This document shows positions 8,092-15,439 of a stretch of 64,000 nt of DNA, piece by piece. Numbering within the stretch: the first letter of the stretch is position 1; every line of letters starts with the position of its first letter. This DNA is from Siphonobacter aquaeclarae. GTDB lineage: Bacteria; Bacteroidota; Bacteroidia; Cytophagales; Spirosomataceae. The translations under genes and the position numbers were made by a program. The notes under the pieces are model-generated. The model saw only the letters and a program-made list of their open reading frames with translations, was not told the origin of the DNA and did not search any database. The stretch is from contig NZ_FNGS01000004.1 of assembly GCF_900103285.1 (NCBI RefSeq), positions 650,097 through 714,096 of the forward strand, written 5' to 3'.

Positions 8092-8484
8092 ATGATAGAT
8101 TTTCTAAATGACGTCAGAGAAGGCAATTATATTTTCTTAAGAAAATATAATTCAATATCTATTTCTAAAATACAAAATAGAGGTGTTTTGTGTATTTTAC
8201 TATTGGTTTACTATTTATCACTGAATTTATTCATTTTAGGGCTTTGGTATAAATTAACAGGAATAGTTTATTATAATAAGCATATAAAAGGAATATTATT
8301 TTTCTCATCGTATGCTCTTATATATTATTTAATAAATAGAAAAATATCAACAAACTATAATATGAATATATATTCACAAGACGAAAGGAATAGAAAAATG
8401 AAGTCATTTATATATTTTTCAACTGGTGCTTTTGTTTTTTTAATTTTTGTTATTTTAATAAATATTTTTGTTTTCGGCTTTTAA
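8092..8484 (+). CDS. Small AT-rich integral membrane protein (possible immunity protein)
   Basis: 130 residues with three clear membrane helices (about 31-54, 67-81 and 106-129) separated by short basic loops; family not recognised. It is by far the most AT-rich gene in the window (Ile, Tyr, Asn, Lys and Phe codons dominate), a strong sign of recent acquisition. It follows the modular protein by 58 bp, and its TAA abuts the ATG of the glycosyltransferase gene. Small multi-pass proteins of this kind serve as immunity proteins for pore-forming bacteriocins; here that is a hypothesis from context only. Confidence 0.7.
   Translation: MIDFLNDVREGNYIFLRKYNSISISKIQNRGVLCILLLVYYLSLNLFILGLWYKLTGIVYYNKHIKGILFFSSYALIYYLINRKISTNYNMNIYSQDERNRKMKSFIYFSTGAFVFLIFVILINIFVFGF
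8125..8152. repeat. Perfect 28-bp palindrome inside the membrane-protein gene
   Basis: 8125-8138 is the exact reverse complement of 8139-8152 (centre TTAA). It lies within codons 12-21 of the AT-rich membrane protein, close behind its start codon, and would form a cruciform or an mRNA hairpin. Confidence 0.85.
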
Positions 8485-9279
8485 ATGGTTAATAAGAATA
8501 GTTCTGTGATATACTTGAAAGATACGACATTCGTTATCCCCATTCGAATTGATTCATTTGAACGATTCGAAAATATCAATATACTGGTTCGTTATTTAAC
8601 AGACTTTTTCGATACTAATATTTTAATTCTTGAAGCTGACTATACCAATACAGGGTTAGTAGAAGATGCTGTAAAGGGTATTTTAGAGTATTCCTTCACA
8701 AAAGATGACAATCCCGTTTTCCATCGGACAAAATACCTTAACCATCTGTCCCGAATTGTCAACACCGAATACATAGCCGTTTGGGATAGTGATGTAATTG
8801 TCCATCCTAATCAAATTGATTTGGCAATCTCCAGGTTAAGGCAAAATACACATGACTTCGTCTTTCCATACGATGGTCACTTTTTTGATACCGGTGCAGT
8901 TAATCGAATCGAGTTTCTAAAATCCGGCAACCTCGATTATCTATTGTCGAATACAGCGACTATGTCGCTGCCTTACACGAGTACCGCTTGCGGAGGAGGT
9001 TTTTTTGCCAGGCTCTCGGATTACCTCGAATGCGGAGGTGAAAACGAGAACTTTTATGGTTGGGGGCAAGAAGACGGGGAAAGAGTGAAACGATGGCAGA
9101 TACTAGGCAAACGACTGATTCGTGTGAAAGGCCCCATGTTTCACCTCTATCATCCCAGAGGAAAAAATAGCGGTTATCTTTCCGATGCCCACCGAAATGC
9201 ACAGATCGCTGAATTTCATCGCATTAGCTCTTTAAACAAGGACGCGCTTCTAAGAGAAATACAAACCTGGAAACGTTGA
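8485..9279 (+). CDS. Glycosyltransferase, GT-A fold, galactosyltransferase-like
   Basis: 264 residues. A GT-A start (TTFVIPIRIDSFERFENI), a D-x-D metal-binding motif in VWDSDVIV (about 94-101), and a C-terminal W-G-Q-E-D-G-E motif (about 193-199), typical of the galactosyltransferase C-terminal domain (Glyco_transf_7C), define the family. No signal peptide or membrane helix is seen, so it is cytoplasmic. Its ATG directly follows the TAA of the membrane-protein gene, so the two are translated from one message. Donor and acceptor are unknown; a role in decorating the island's secreted product or a surface glycan is possible. Its 3' end abuts a T9SS sorting-domain remnant. Confidence 0.8.
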   Translation: MVNKNSSVIYLKDTTFVIPIRIDSFERFENINILVRYLTDFFDTNILILEADYTNTGLVEDAVKGILEYSFTKDDNPVFHRTKYLNHLSRIVNTEYIAVWDSDVIVHPNQIDLAISRLRQNTHDFVFPYDGHFFDTGAVNRIEFLKSGNLDYLLSNTATMSLPYTSTACGGGFFARLSDYLECGGENENFYGWGQEDGERVKRWQILGKRLIRVKGPMFHLYHPRGKNSGYLSDAHRNAQIAEFHRISSLNKDALLREIQTWKR

Positions 9280-9280
9280 T

Positions 9281-9370
9281 AACCGTTACCTGCTGCCTGC
9301 CGGCCTCTACCTCGTCAAAGTGACGCAGAAAGACGGCGGCGTCAGTACGCACGAGGTGCCCGTCAACCGG
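9281..9370 (+). pseudogene. Remnant of a T9SS C-terminal sorting domain
   Basis: Immediately after the glycosyltransferase stop, the + strand reads NRYLLPAGLYLVKVTQKDGG followed by VSTHEVPVNR. This matches the end of type A T9SS sorting domains (L-x-x-G-x-Y-x-V-x-V ... K-x-V-V-x-x). It has no start of its own and no stop at the expected place; the frame runs on antisense into rqcH. It returns abruptly to GC-rich sequence. I read it as the 3' stump of a secreted-protein gene whose body was lost when the AT-rich island came in. Confidence 0.6.
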
Positions 9371-9373
9371 CAT

Positions 9374-10939
9374 TCACGGCGCCGGCTCTACCAGCACAAC
9401 TTCTTCCTTGTCTACAATCACCTGACCTTCCAGCAAATCCCGGGTTTTGCGGACGTATTTTTTCGGGGTGACGATCACCGGACACAGGCTGTCGTTCCGA
9501 CGTTTCGAATAGTAGGCAGCGAGCTTGGCTGCTTTTTCAATGACAGGGTTCGGAAATTTCTTACCCGGCTGGTGGCGGATGATGACGTGGGAGCCCGTCA
9601 CGTCGCGGGCATGCAGCCACAGGTCTTCCTTCCGGGTATACCGCTGGGTAAGGAGGTCGTTGTTTTTCGCATTTTTTCCAACAAAAATTTCAAACCCCTG
9701 ATACTCATAGCGCTTGAAAAGCGTAGCAGCCGAAACATCCGGCTTCTCCATTTTATCGAGACCGCTGGTTTTGAGGTACTTGCGTAATTCCTTCAGGGTT
9801 TCGAGGGCCTCCACCTTTTCGATCTGCTCGTCGTACCCGGTCAGCTCCTTTTCCCGGGCGGTCAGGTTTTCCATCAGGTGTTCGACTTCGATCTTCTCGT
9901 TTTTCGCCTTTCGGTAGTAGCTCTCCGCATTTCTCTGGGGCGACAGATCGGGTTTCAGCTTGATTTTCAGGGGAACATCCCGGTAAAAATCGTATAACTC
10001 CACCGACTCCGCCCGCTCCGGTATCTGGTGCAGGTTCGCCATCAGAATATGCCCGATTTCTTCGTGTTTGACGGCTTTTTCCATTTCGTCCAGCTTCTCA
10101 TACACCGCGTCGACGTACTGCTGGGTTTTCTGCTTCCGCTTCTGCAACAGCCGGACAATCTGGCCCTTCTCCCGGTCAAATACATTGATGCGGGAATAGG
10201 CATAGTAAAACCCGTTGGCCGCTTCGACAGGGTCCGTGAAAGATTTTTCGGCATCATCGGGTATCAGGGTCAGGACCGGCTGATAATCAACCGTCTTGAT
10301 GTAATACACCGGGTTATCCACAAAACCCAGTACCTGCTGCACGAGTGCCCAGCGCTCATCCAGAGACGCGGTACGGTACCCTTTGCGATCGAGCCAGGCG
10401 GAAATATCCTTGCCAAACGTCGGAAAGAGCTTGCGCCAGTCGCCCGACACCGCCTCAAATGCCTCCCGGCTTTGATTCAGCGGGCGGTCGAGGGTCCGGA
10501 TATCCAGCTGTTCATCCGTGACCAGCTTATTGTGGAAAAGGTCCGTCACCTCCGTTCCCTGCACCAATACCAGGTTGGAGCGATTTCCAAACAGCTTGAA
10601 AACCAGGTGCAGATCTTCGTCAAAATCAATGGAAAAGGCCCGTTCATTGAGAAACTGGCGGACGCCGGTGACGGGCTTGTCGACCAGCTCCGAAAACAGA
10701 TCTACGGTATTCTTTCCAGCCCGGCGGAAGTCATCCGGAAAGCTAAGCGCCACAAAATCAGGTCGGATCGTCGCCCGGACATACACATCCCGGCGCTTCC
10801 GCCACTGCTTTCCGTCTTCGCAAAAACCGATGACCAGCTCGTCTTTCTCCTGGGAAAAACACTCCGCCAATACCATGCCGGTCAGGCGTTTTCCGAGTTC
10901 GGCTGACAGCTGCCGGAGGAAGTAATAATTGCTCTGCAT
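9374..10939 (-). CDS. rqcH: RqcH/Rqc2-like NFACT protein (ribosome quality control)
   Basis: 521 residues. An N-terminal NFACT-N domain (MQSNYYFLRQLSAELGKRLT), a central helical/coiled-coil region (about 270-400) and the C-terminal NFACT-R domain with DLWLHARDVTGSHVIIRH (about 432-449) are all present; length and order fit the family formerly called fibronectin-binding protein FbpA. RqcH binds 50S subunits carrying stalled peptidyl-tRNA and recruits tRNA-Ala to add C-terminal Ala tails for degradation. The start ATG at 10939 is preceded 4 nt upstream by a TACTTTTG promoter element, implying a leaderless mRNA. Confidence 0.92.
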   Translation of the reverse strand: MQSNYYFLRQLSAELGKRLTGMVLAECFSQEKDELVIGFCEDGKQWRKRRDVYVRATIRPDFVALSFPDDFRRAGKNTVDLFSELVDKPVTGVRQFLNERAFSIDFDEDLHLVFKLFGNRSNLVLVQGTEVTDLFHNKLVTDEQLDIRTLDRPLNQSREAFEAVSGDWRKLFPTFGKDISAWLDRKGYRTASLDERWALVQQVLGFVDNPVYYIKTVDYQPVLTLIPDDAEKSFTDPVEAANGFYYAYSRINVFDREKGQIVRLLQKRKQKTQQYVDAVYEKLDEMEKAVKHEEIGHILMANLHQIPERAESVELYDFYRDVPLKIKLKPDLSPQRNAESYYRKAKNEKIEVEHLMENLTAREKELTGYDEQIEKVEALETLKELRKYLKTSGLDKMEKPDVSAATLFKRYEYQGFEIFVGKNAKNNDLLTQRYTRKEDLWLHARDVTGSHVIIRHQPGKKFPNPVIEKAAKLAAYYSKRRNDSLCPVIVTPKKYVRKTRDLLEGQVIVDKEEVVLVEPAP

Positions 10940-10943
10940 GGCG

Positions 10944-10951
10944 CAAAAGTA
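10944..10951 (-). promoter_or_regulatory. Bacteroidota -7 promoter element of rqcH
   Basis: On the minus strand TACTTTTG fits the TAnnTTTG consensus of the Bacteroidota primary sigma factor. Only CGCC separates it from the rqcH ATG, so transcription should begin at or next to the start codon. Confidence 0.6.
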
Positions 10952-11016
10952 CGAACGGCGGCCGCTGAATGCTGGTCGGTTTGGCTTCCGGAAGGAAGAA
11001 TCCTTTTTTTGCAGCC

Positions 11017-11652
11017 ATGTTAGAAATCCGAAACTTCCGGAAAGCGTACCACGGCCAGCTTGTACTGGAGATTCCGCAACTCACTTTCGGCGACGGCGTC
11101 CACTGGCTCCGCGGTATCAATGGCTCGGGGAAAAGTACCTTTTTCCGGTCAGTTGCCGGGATGCTGCCCTTCGAAGGCGAAATCCGCCTGGAGGAGCGGT
11201 GGGAAGTCAACCAAAATCCGGTCGACTACCGCCTGCGCGTCAACTACGCCGAAGCAGAGCCGCTGTACCCCGCATACCTGTCTGCCTTTGACCTGATTTC
11301 GTTTGTGGCGAAGGCGAAAAAAGCGCCGAAAGAGCAGGTGGCGGAGCTGGTCGACCGGCTGGAGATCGGAGATTTCTGGAAGCAGCCCGTCGGCACATAT
11401 TCTTCCGGTATGCTGAAAAAAACATCCCTGGTCATGGGTTTTCTCGGTCAGCCGCGCCTGATTATGCTCGACGAGCCGTTGATTACGATCGATGACCGGG
11501 CGGTTTCAAACGTCTGCAAACTCATCGCCGACGAGTACAAAAAGGGAATACACTTTTTGCTCTCTTCGCATCAGGATTTCAGGCTGACAGACCTCGTCCT
11601 CGACGCCGCCTATGTCATTCAGGACAAGACTATCCGCCAAGCCGTAAACTGA
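11017..11652 (+). CDS. ABC transporter ATP-binding protein
   Basis: 211 residues from ATG 11017 (MLEIRNFRKAYHG); an in-frame ATG at 10969 would add 16 unlikely residues. Walker A GINGSGKST (33-41), signature YSSGMLKK (128-135), Walker B LIMLDEP (148-154) and a switch histidine in LLSSHQDF are present, so it is a complete nucleotide-binding domain. It resembles the short ATPases of ABC-2-type exporters. The next gene, a multi-pass membrane protein starting 1 bp after its stop, is the likely permease. The substrate is unknown. Confidence 0.9.
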   Translation: MLEIRNFRKAYHGQLVLEIPQLTFGDGVHWLRGINGSGKSTFFRSVAGMLPFEGEIRLEERWEVNQNPVDYRLRVNYAEAEPLYPAYLSAFDLISFVAKAKKAPKEQVAELVDRLEIGDFWKQPVGTYSSGMLKKTSLVMGFLGQPRLIMLDEPLITIDDRAVSNVCKLIADEYKKGIHFLLSSHQDFRLTDLVLDAAYVIQDKTIRQAVN

Positions 11653-11653
11653 C

Positions 11654-12727
11654 GTGAAAAACGCTGTCTTCCGCACACTCGTCACCGAATTCTACCGGCA
11701 GAACTCCGGCTTTTTCCTGATTCTGCTGCTGCTGGGCTTTGGTATTATCCGCTCCGACGACCACATCGCGCTTTTCCGGTATGCGCTGGCGGCGCCGGCG
11801 GCGTTGCCTTACTATTTCGCATTGTGGGCGCTGTATGCCCTGAAAACCAGTGCATTTGTCCGGCAGCAATTCCGCGAACCTTCCTGCCAGTTTCTGTACC
11901 ACCTGCGCCTGTATCCTTCTATGCAGCGGTATCTCACCTGGTGGACGGTTCAGCTGGGCCTGCTCGCCCCGCTCTGGGCCTATGGGCTGTGGATGTGCAG
12001 CTATGCCGACGGGCAGTGGCTGTCCGTTGCGCTGGTACTTAGCTGCCTGGTCGCGCTGACCGTACTTCCGGCCCGCTGGTATGAGTACCTCGTCCGGAAT
12101 CCGGTACGGGAAGCCCGGAACCGGAAAGTAGCCCGGAACCGCCCGCTGCCGGTGTGGCTTTTCTTTTTTGCGCACCTGTTCCGGCAGCAGCCGTTGCTGC
12201 TGGTTTTGACGAAGCTGTTTTCCGGCGCGGTGCTGATCGGCGTTTGCCTGTTGTATCCGACAGATGATTACGACGAGCGACTACTTGCCATCGGCGCGCT
12301 CATTGGCGGGCTGGCTCACCTCGGGCTGGCGCAGGAGCAGTATGTCTTCGAACATCGGTATCTGTTGTTTCTCCGGAACCTGCCACGGCCGTTCGCGGTG
12401 CGCTTCGGTACGCTGGCACTGGAGGGCTTGCTGTTATTCCTTCCTGAAACCCTGCTGCTGGCGCGCTACCTGCCGGAGGGGGTATCTGCTGTTCTTGTTC
12501 TGAAAGTAGTGGTGTTTTATACCGGTATCCGGCTGGCGGCGCTGCACCGGTTTTATGTGCGGGAACGATACCTCGAACAGGTCGGAGCCTACGGTCTCTG
12601 GGGTTTTATCTTCGGGTTAGTGGCTATCATGTTCCGGCTGGATATCGCCATCGCCGGGCTGGCGCTCTGGGGATATGCGGCGTGGGTGAGCCGGTTCCGG
12701 TATTTCGCGTCGGAATCGGCGGGATAG
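11654..12727 (+). CDS. Probable ABC transporter membrane subunit
   Basis: 357 residues starting at GTG 11654, 1 bp after the ATPase stop. Roughly eight to ten hydrophobic segments are visible (for example 16-30, 42-60, 107-123, 127-140, 180-200, 212-226 and the C-terminal ~60 residues). No known signature is recognised; its role as permease partner rests on topology and tight coupling with the ATPase. N-terminal FYRQNSGFFLILLLLGFG marks the first membrane entry. Confidence 0.7.
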   Translation: MKNAVFRTLVTEFYRQNSGFFLILLLLGFGIIRSDDHIALFRYALAAPAALPYYFALWALYALKTSAFVRQQFREPSCQFLYHLRLYPSMQRYLTWWTVQLGLLAPLWAYGLWMCSYADGQWLSVALVLSCLVALTVLPARWYEYLVRNPVREARNRKVARNRPLPVWLFFFAHLFRQQPLLLVLTKLFSGAVLIGVCLLYPTDDYDERLLAIGALIGGLAHLGLAQEQYVFEHRYLLFLRNLPRPFAVRFGTLALEGLLLFLPETLLLARYLPEGVSAVLVLKVVVFYTGIRLAALHRFYVRERYLEQVGAYGLWGFIFGLVAIMFRLDIAIAGLALWGYAAWVSRFRYFASESAG

Positions 12728-12814
12728 TAAGTCGTCGTTTTTTCGGTTGATTTCGGGGGAAAAGCTTTTCGGAAGCAGGCTATGGTTGTATTTTCAGGGA
12801 CGACGATTTCTTCT

Positions 12815-13921
12815 ATGATGAAAAAAATCCTTCTCCTGCTTTTCCTGCCCGCTATGCTTCACGCCCAGACCCGTTTTCGCGAAGATACCGGCGAAGCCAT
12901 CGGTATTCTGAAAACCGGCGCCTTCAATGCCATTACCGATGTTCCGCGGGTGAAAGTCGGCCAGGTGACGCTATTTTCCAGCAGCGATATACGGACGGGC
13001 GTCACGGCTATCCTGCCGCACGACGGGAATATCTTCCAGCAAAAAGTACCCGCAGCCGTATTTGTCGCAAATGGTTTCGGGAAAATGGCGGGCATCAGTC
13101 AGGTCAACGAACTGGGTAATCTGGAAACGCCTGTTGTCCTGACCAATACCCTCTCCGTCGCGGCAGGTATGGAAGGGCTTATCACATATACCCTCGCGCA
13201 GCCCGGGAATGAAAAGGTCCGGTCGGTCAACGCCGTCGTCGGAGAAACGAACGACGGTTTTCTGAACGACATCACCGGGCGGCACGTCCGGCCCGAGCAC
13301 GTGTTACAGGCGCTGAAAGACGCCAAAACGGGAAAAGTGGACGAAGGTAACGTCGGCGCCGGCACCGGCACCATCTGTTTCGGCTGGAAAGGCGGCATTG
13401 GCACCAGCTCCCGCGTACTTCCCTCGAAATCAGGCAAATATACCGTAGGCGTATTGGTGCAAACCAATTTTGGCGGCGTACTGGAAATCAAAGGTATACC
13501 CGTCGGCAAAAACCTCGGCAAGTACTTTCTGAGCGATCAGCTGAACGATCCGGCGGATGGCTCCTGCCTGATTGTCGTCGCTACCGATGCTCCTTTATCC
13601 CACCGGAACCTGGAGCGCCTCGCCAAACGTGCCTGGTCGGCGCTGGCGCGCGTCGGCGGTATCGCGTCCAACGGTTCCGGCGAATATGTTCTGGCATTTT
13701 CCACGAATGAAAAAGTACGCATTCCGCATAACCAGCCCGGCCCGACGCAAACGCTGGAAGAAGTCCACAACGATGCTATGTCTCCTCTTTTTCTGGGGGC
13801 AATTGAAGCGACGGAAGAGGCGATATTGAATTCCCTCTGGGCGGCGCGGACGGTAAGCGGAAAAAACGGTGTCAGTGAGGAGTTGCCGAGGGAGCAGGTG
13901 AAAAAGATGCTGAAGCGGTAG
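12815..13921 (+). CDS. P1 family peptidase (S58, DmpA-like aminopeptidase), secreted
   Basis: 368 residues from ATG 12815, chosen because it gives a clean signal peptide (MMKKILLLLFLPAMLHAQ); an upstream in-frame ATG at 12782 would bury it. GAFNAITDVPRVKVGQVTL near the N-terminus and the ASNGSGEY motif, with putative nucleophile Ser288 at the autocleavage site, place it in MEROPS family S58, whose members self-cleave into two chains and remove N-terminal residues (including D- or beta-amino acids in some). It is probably periplasmic. It is convergent with miaA, 6 bp apart. Confidence 0.9.
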   Translation: MMKKILLLLFLPAMLHAQTRFREDTGEAIGILKTGAFNAITDVPRVKVGQVTLFSSSDIRTGVTAILPHDGNIFQQKVPAAVFVANGFGKMAGISQVNELGNLETPVVLTNTLSVAAGMEGLITYTLAQPGNEKVRSVNAVVGETNDGFLNDITGRHVRPEHVLQALKDAKTGKVDEGNVGAGTGTICFGWKGGIGTSSRVLPSKSGKYTVGVLVQTNFGGVLEIKGIPVGKNLGKYFLSDQLNDPADGSCLIVVATDAPLSHRNLERLAKRAWSALARVGGIASNGSGEYVLAFSTNEKVRIPHNQPGPTQTLEEVHNDAMSPLFLGAIEATEEAILNSLWAARTVSGKNGVSEELPREQVKKMLKR

Positions 13922-13927
13922 TTCGGC

Positions 13928-14833
13928 CTACGGCTTGAACGACCGGACGTATTCCAATACACCGTTGAAGTCTGCCGCATCAAACCACACATACCCTCCC
14001 TGGTGCCGGAACCACGTCAGCTGCCGCTTGGCATAGCGGCGGGTATTTTGCTGGATGCGGGCGATCATTTCGGCTTCGGTCAGCTCTCCGTCGAAATACG
14101 CAAAGACCTCCTGATACCCGACCGTCCGGAGGGCATAGTGGTCGCGGTAGGCTGCTACCGACCGTACTTCGGCTACCAAACTGGCCGCGATCATCTGCTC
14201 CACCCGCAGGTTGATGCGGTTGTAGAGTACTTCGCGGTCACGTGTGAGGGCGATTTTCACGACATCAAAAGGCCGCTCGGCCTTCTGCCCGCTCCGGAAG
14301 GAAGAATACGGTTTGCCCGACGACAGGCATACCTCCAGCGCACGGATGACCCGCTGGGTATTGTGGCGGTCTACCTGTTCAAAATACGCAGGATCAAGGC
14401 GTTGCAGCTCGGCCGTCAGCGGAAGCATGCCTTCGGCCCGGAAGCGCTCCATGAGGGTTTCGCGGATTTCGAGGTTGACTTCGGGCATGTCGTCCAGCCC
14501 ATCCGTAACCACTTTCAGGAATAAACCGGACCCGCCCGTCAGGATAGCTACCGGTTTCCGGGAGAAAATTTCGGCGAGGGTCGACAGGGCCTCTTTCTCA
14601 AAATCCCCGACGCTGAAGTAGTCGGCAATGGAATGCGAATCGACAAAATGGTGGGGAATACCCTGTTGCTCTTCCGGCGTCGGCTTGGCCGTACCGATGC
14701 TCAGCTCCCGGTAAAACTGCCGCGAGTCGGCGGAAACGATTTCCGTATCCAGTTCACGGGCCAGGCGGACGCACAATTCGGTCTTTCCCACGGCGGTAGG
14801 CCCGGCCAGCACGATCAGCAAGGGTTTACTCAT
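13928..14833 (-). CDS. miaA: tRNA dimethylallyltransferase MiaA
   Basis: 301 residues starting MSKPLLIVLAGPTAVGKTEL; the ATG at 14833 is preferred over the in-frame 14857 because the P-loop normally lies near the N-terminus. P-loop GPTAVGKT, DSRQFYRELSIGTAKPT and HHFVDSHS are hallmark motifs. MiaA transfers a dimethylallyl group to A37 of tRNAs reading UNN codons. Its ATG overlaps the stop of the upstream DNA glycosylase gene by an ATGA, so the two are translationally coupled. Confidence 0.95.
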   Translation of the reverse strand: MSKPLLIVLAGPTAVGKTELCVRLARELDTEIVSADSRQFYRELSIGTAKPTPEEQQGIPHHFVDSHSIADYFSVGDFEKEALSTLAEIFSRKPVAILTGGSGLFLKVVTDGLDDMPEVNLEIRETLMERFRAEGMLPLTAELQRLDPAYFEQVDRHNTQRVIRALEVCLSSGKPYSSFRSGQKAERPFDVVKIALTRDREVLYNRINLRVEQMIAASLVAEVRSVAAYRDHYALRTVGYQEVFAYFDGELTEAEMIARIQQNTRRYAKRQLTWFRHQGGYVWFDAADFNGVLEYVRSFKP

Positions 14834-15438
14834 GCGGTTTTCTGCTGACCTTTCCATCGCCAGATAACCCGGCTGGCGGTACTCCGGTACGGACGCCAGG
14901 CTTCGGCGATTTCGGTCATTTTCTTTTTCAGGTTTTTATCTTTTTCGAGACCGTAGAGCAGCATCATGCCCTGTTGCACGCCCAGGTCGTCGGTCGGAAA
15001 AATATCCGGTCGCTGGAGGGTAAAAATCAGGATCATCTCCACCGTCCACCGCCCTACTCCCTTGATCTGGCTGAGGTACTGAACGAGTTCGTCATCCCCG
15101 AAATCCTCCCATTTTTTGGTTTCGAGTTCTTCCCTGACCCAGAAATCCGCGACGTTCTGCATGTACTGGGATTTGCCTTTCGACAGCCCTACCGAGCGCA
15201 GCGTATCCAGGTCCATCGCCATCAGCTGATTCGGGTGCGGGTATTCTCCGGGAAACAATTTCAGAAAACGCCGGAAAATGACGTCCGCGACTTTGGTGGA
15301 TAACTGCTGGGAAACGATGGATTCCAGCAGGTCATAGTACACATCGCCCGACGATTGCGGCTCGCTGATCGAAACTTCGGAAATAGCCCGGGCCAGTCTG
15401 GCATCACGGTGCACGAGTTCAATTAATATTTTTTCCAT
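14830..15438 (-). CDS. HhH-GPD DNA glycosylase (DNA-3-methyladenine glycosylase II type)
   Basis: 202 residues. The helix-hairpin-helix and catalytic region LSQIKGVGRWTVEMILIFTL is followed by the conserved aspartate in PTDDLGVQQG, typical of the AlkA/MAG branch of the HhH-GPD superfamily, which removes alkylated bases in base excision repair. There is no Fe-S cluster cysteine loop, unlike Nth/MutY. It is shorter than E. coli AlkA, lacking the N-terminal AlkA_N domain, as in the MAG1-like group. It sits 1 bp after the symporter gene and overlaps miaA. Confidence 0.88.
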   Translation of the reverse strand: MEKILIELVHRDARLARAISEVSISEPQSSGDVYYDLLESIVSQQLSTKVADVIFRRFLKLFPGEYPHPNQLMAMDLDTLRSVGLSKGKSQYMQNVADFWVREELETKKWEDFGDDELVQYLSQIKGVGRWTVEMILIFTLQRPDIFPTDDLGVQQGMMLLYGLEKDKNLKKKMTEIAEAWRPYRSTASRVIWRWKGQQKTA

Positions 15439-15439
15439 A

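Noticed and set aside
9320..9787. A 155-codon plus-strand frame
   Set aside because: Only the first ~17 codons belong to the T9SS sorting-domain stump; the rest is antisense to the conserved C-terminus of rqcH.
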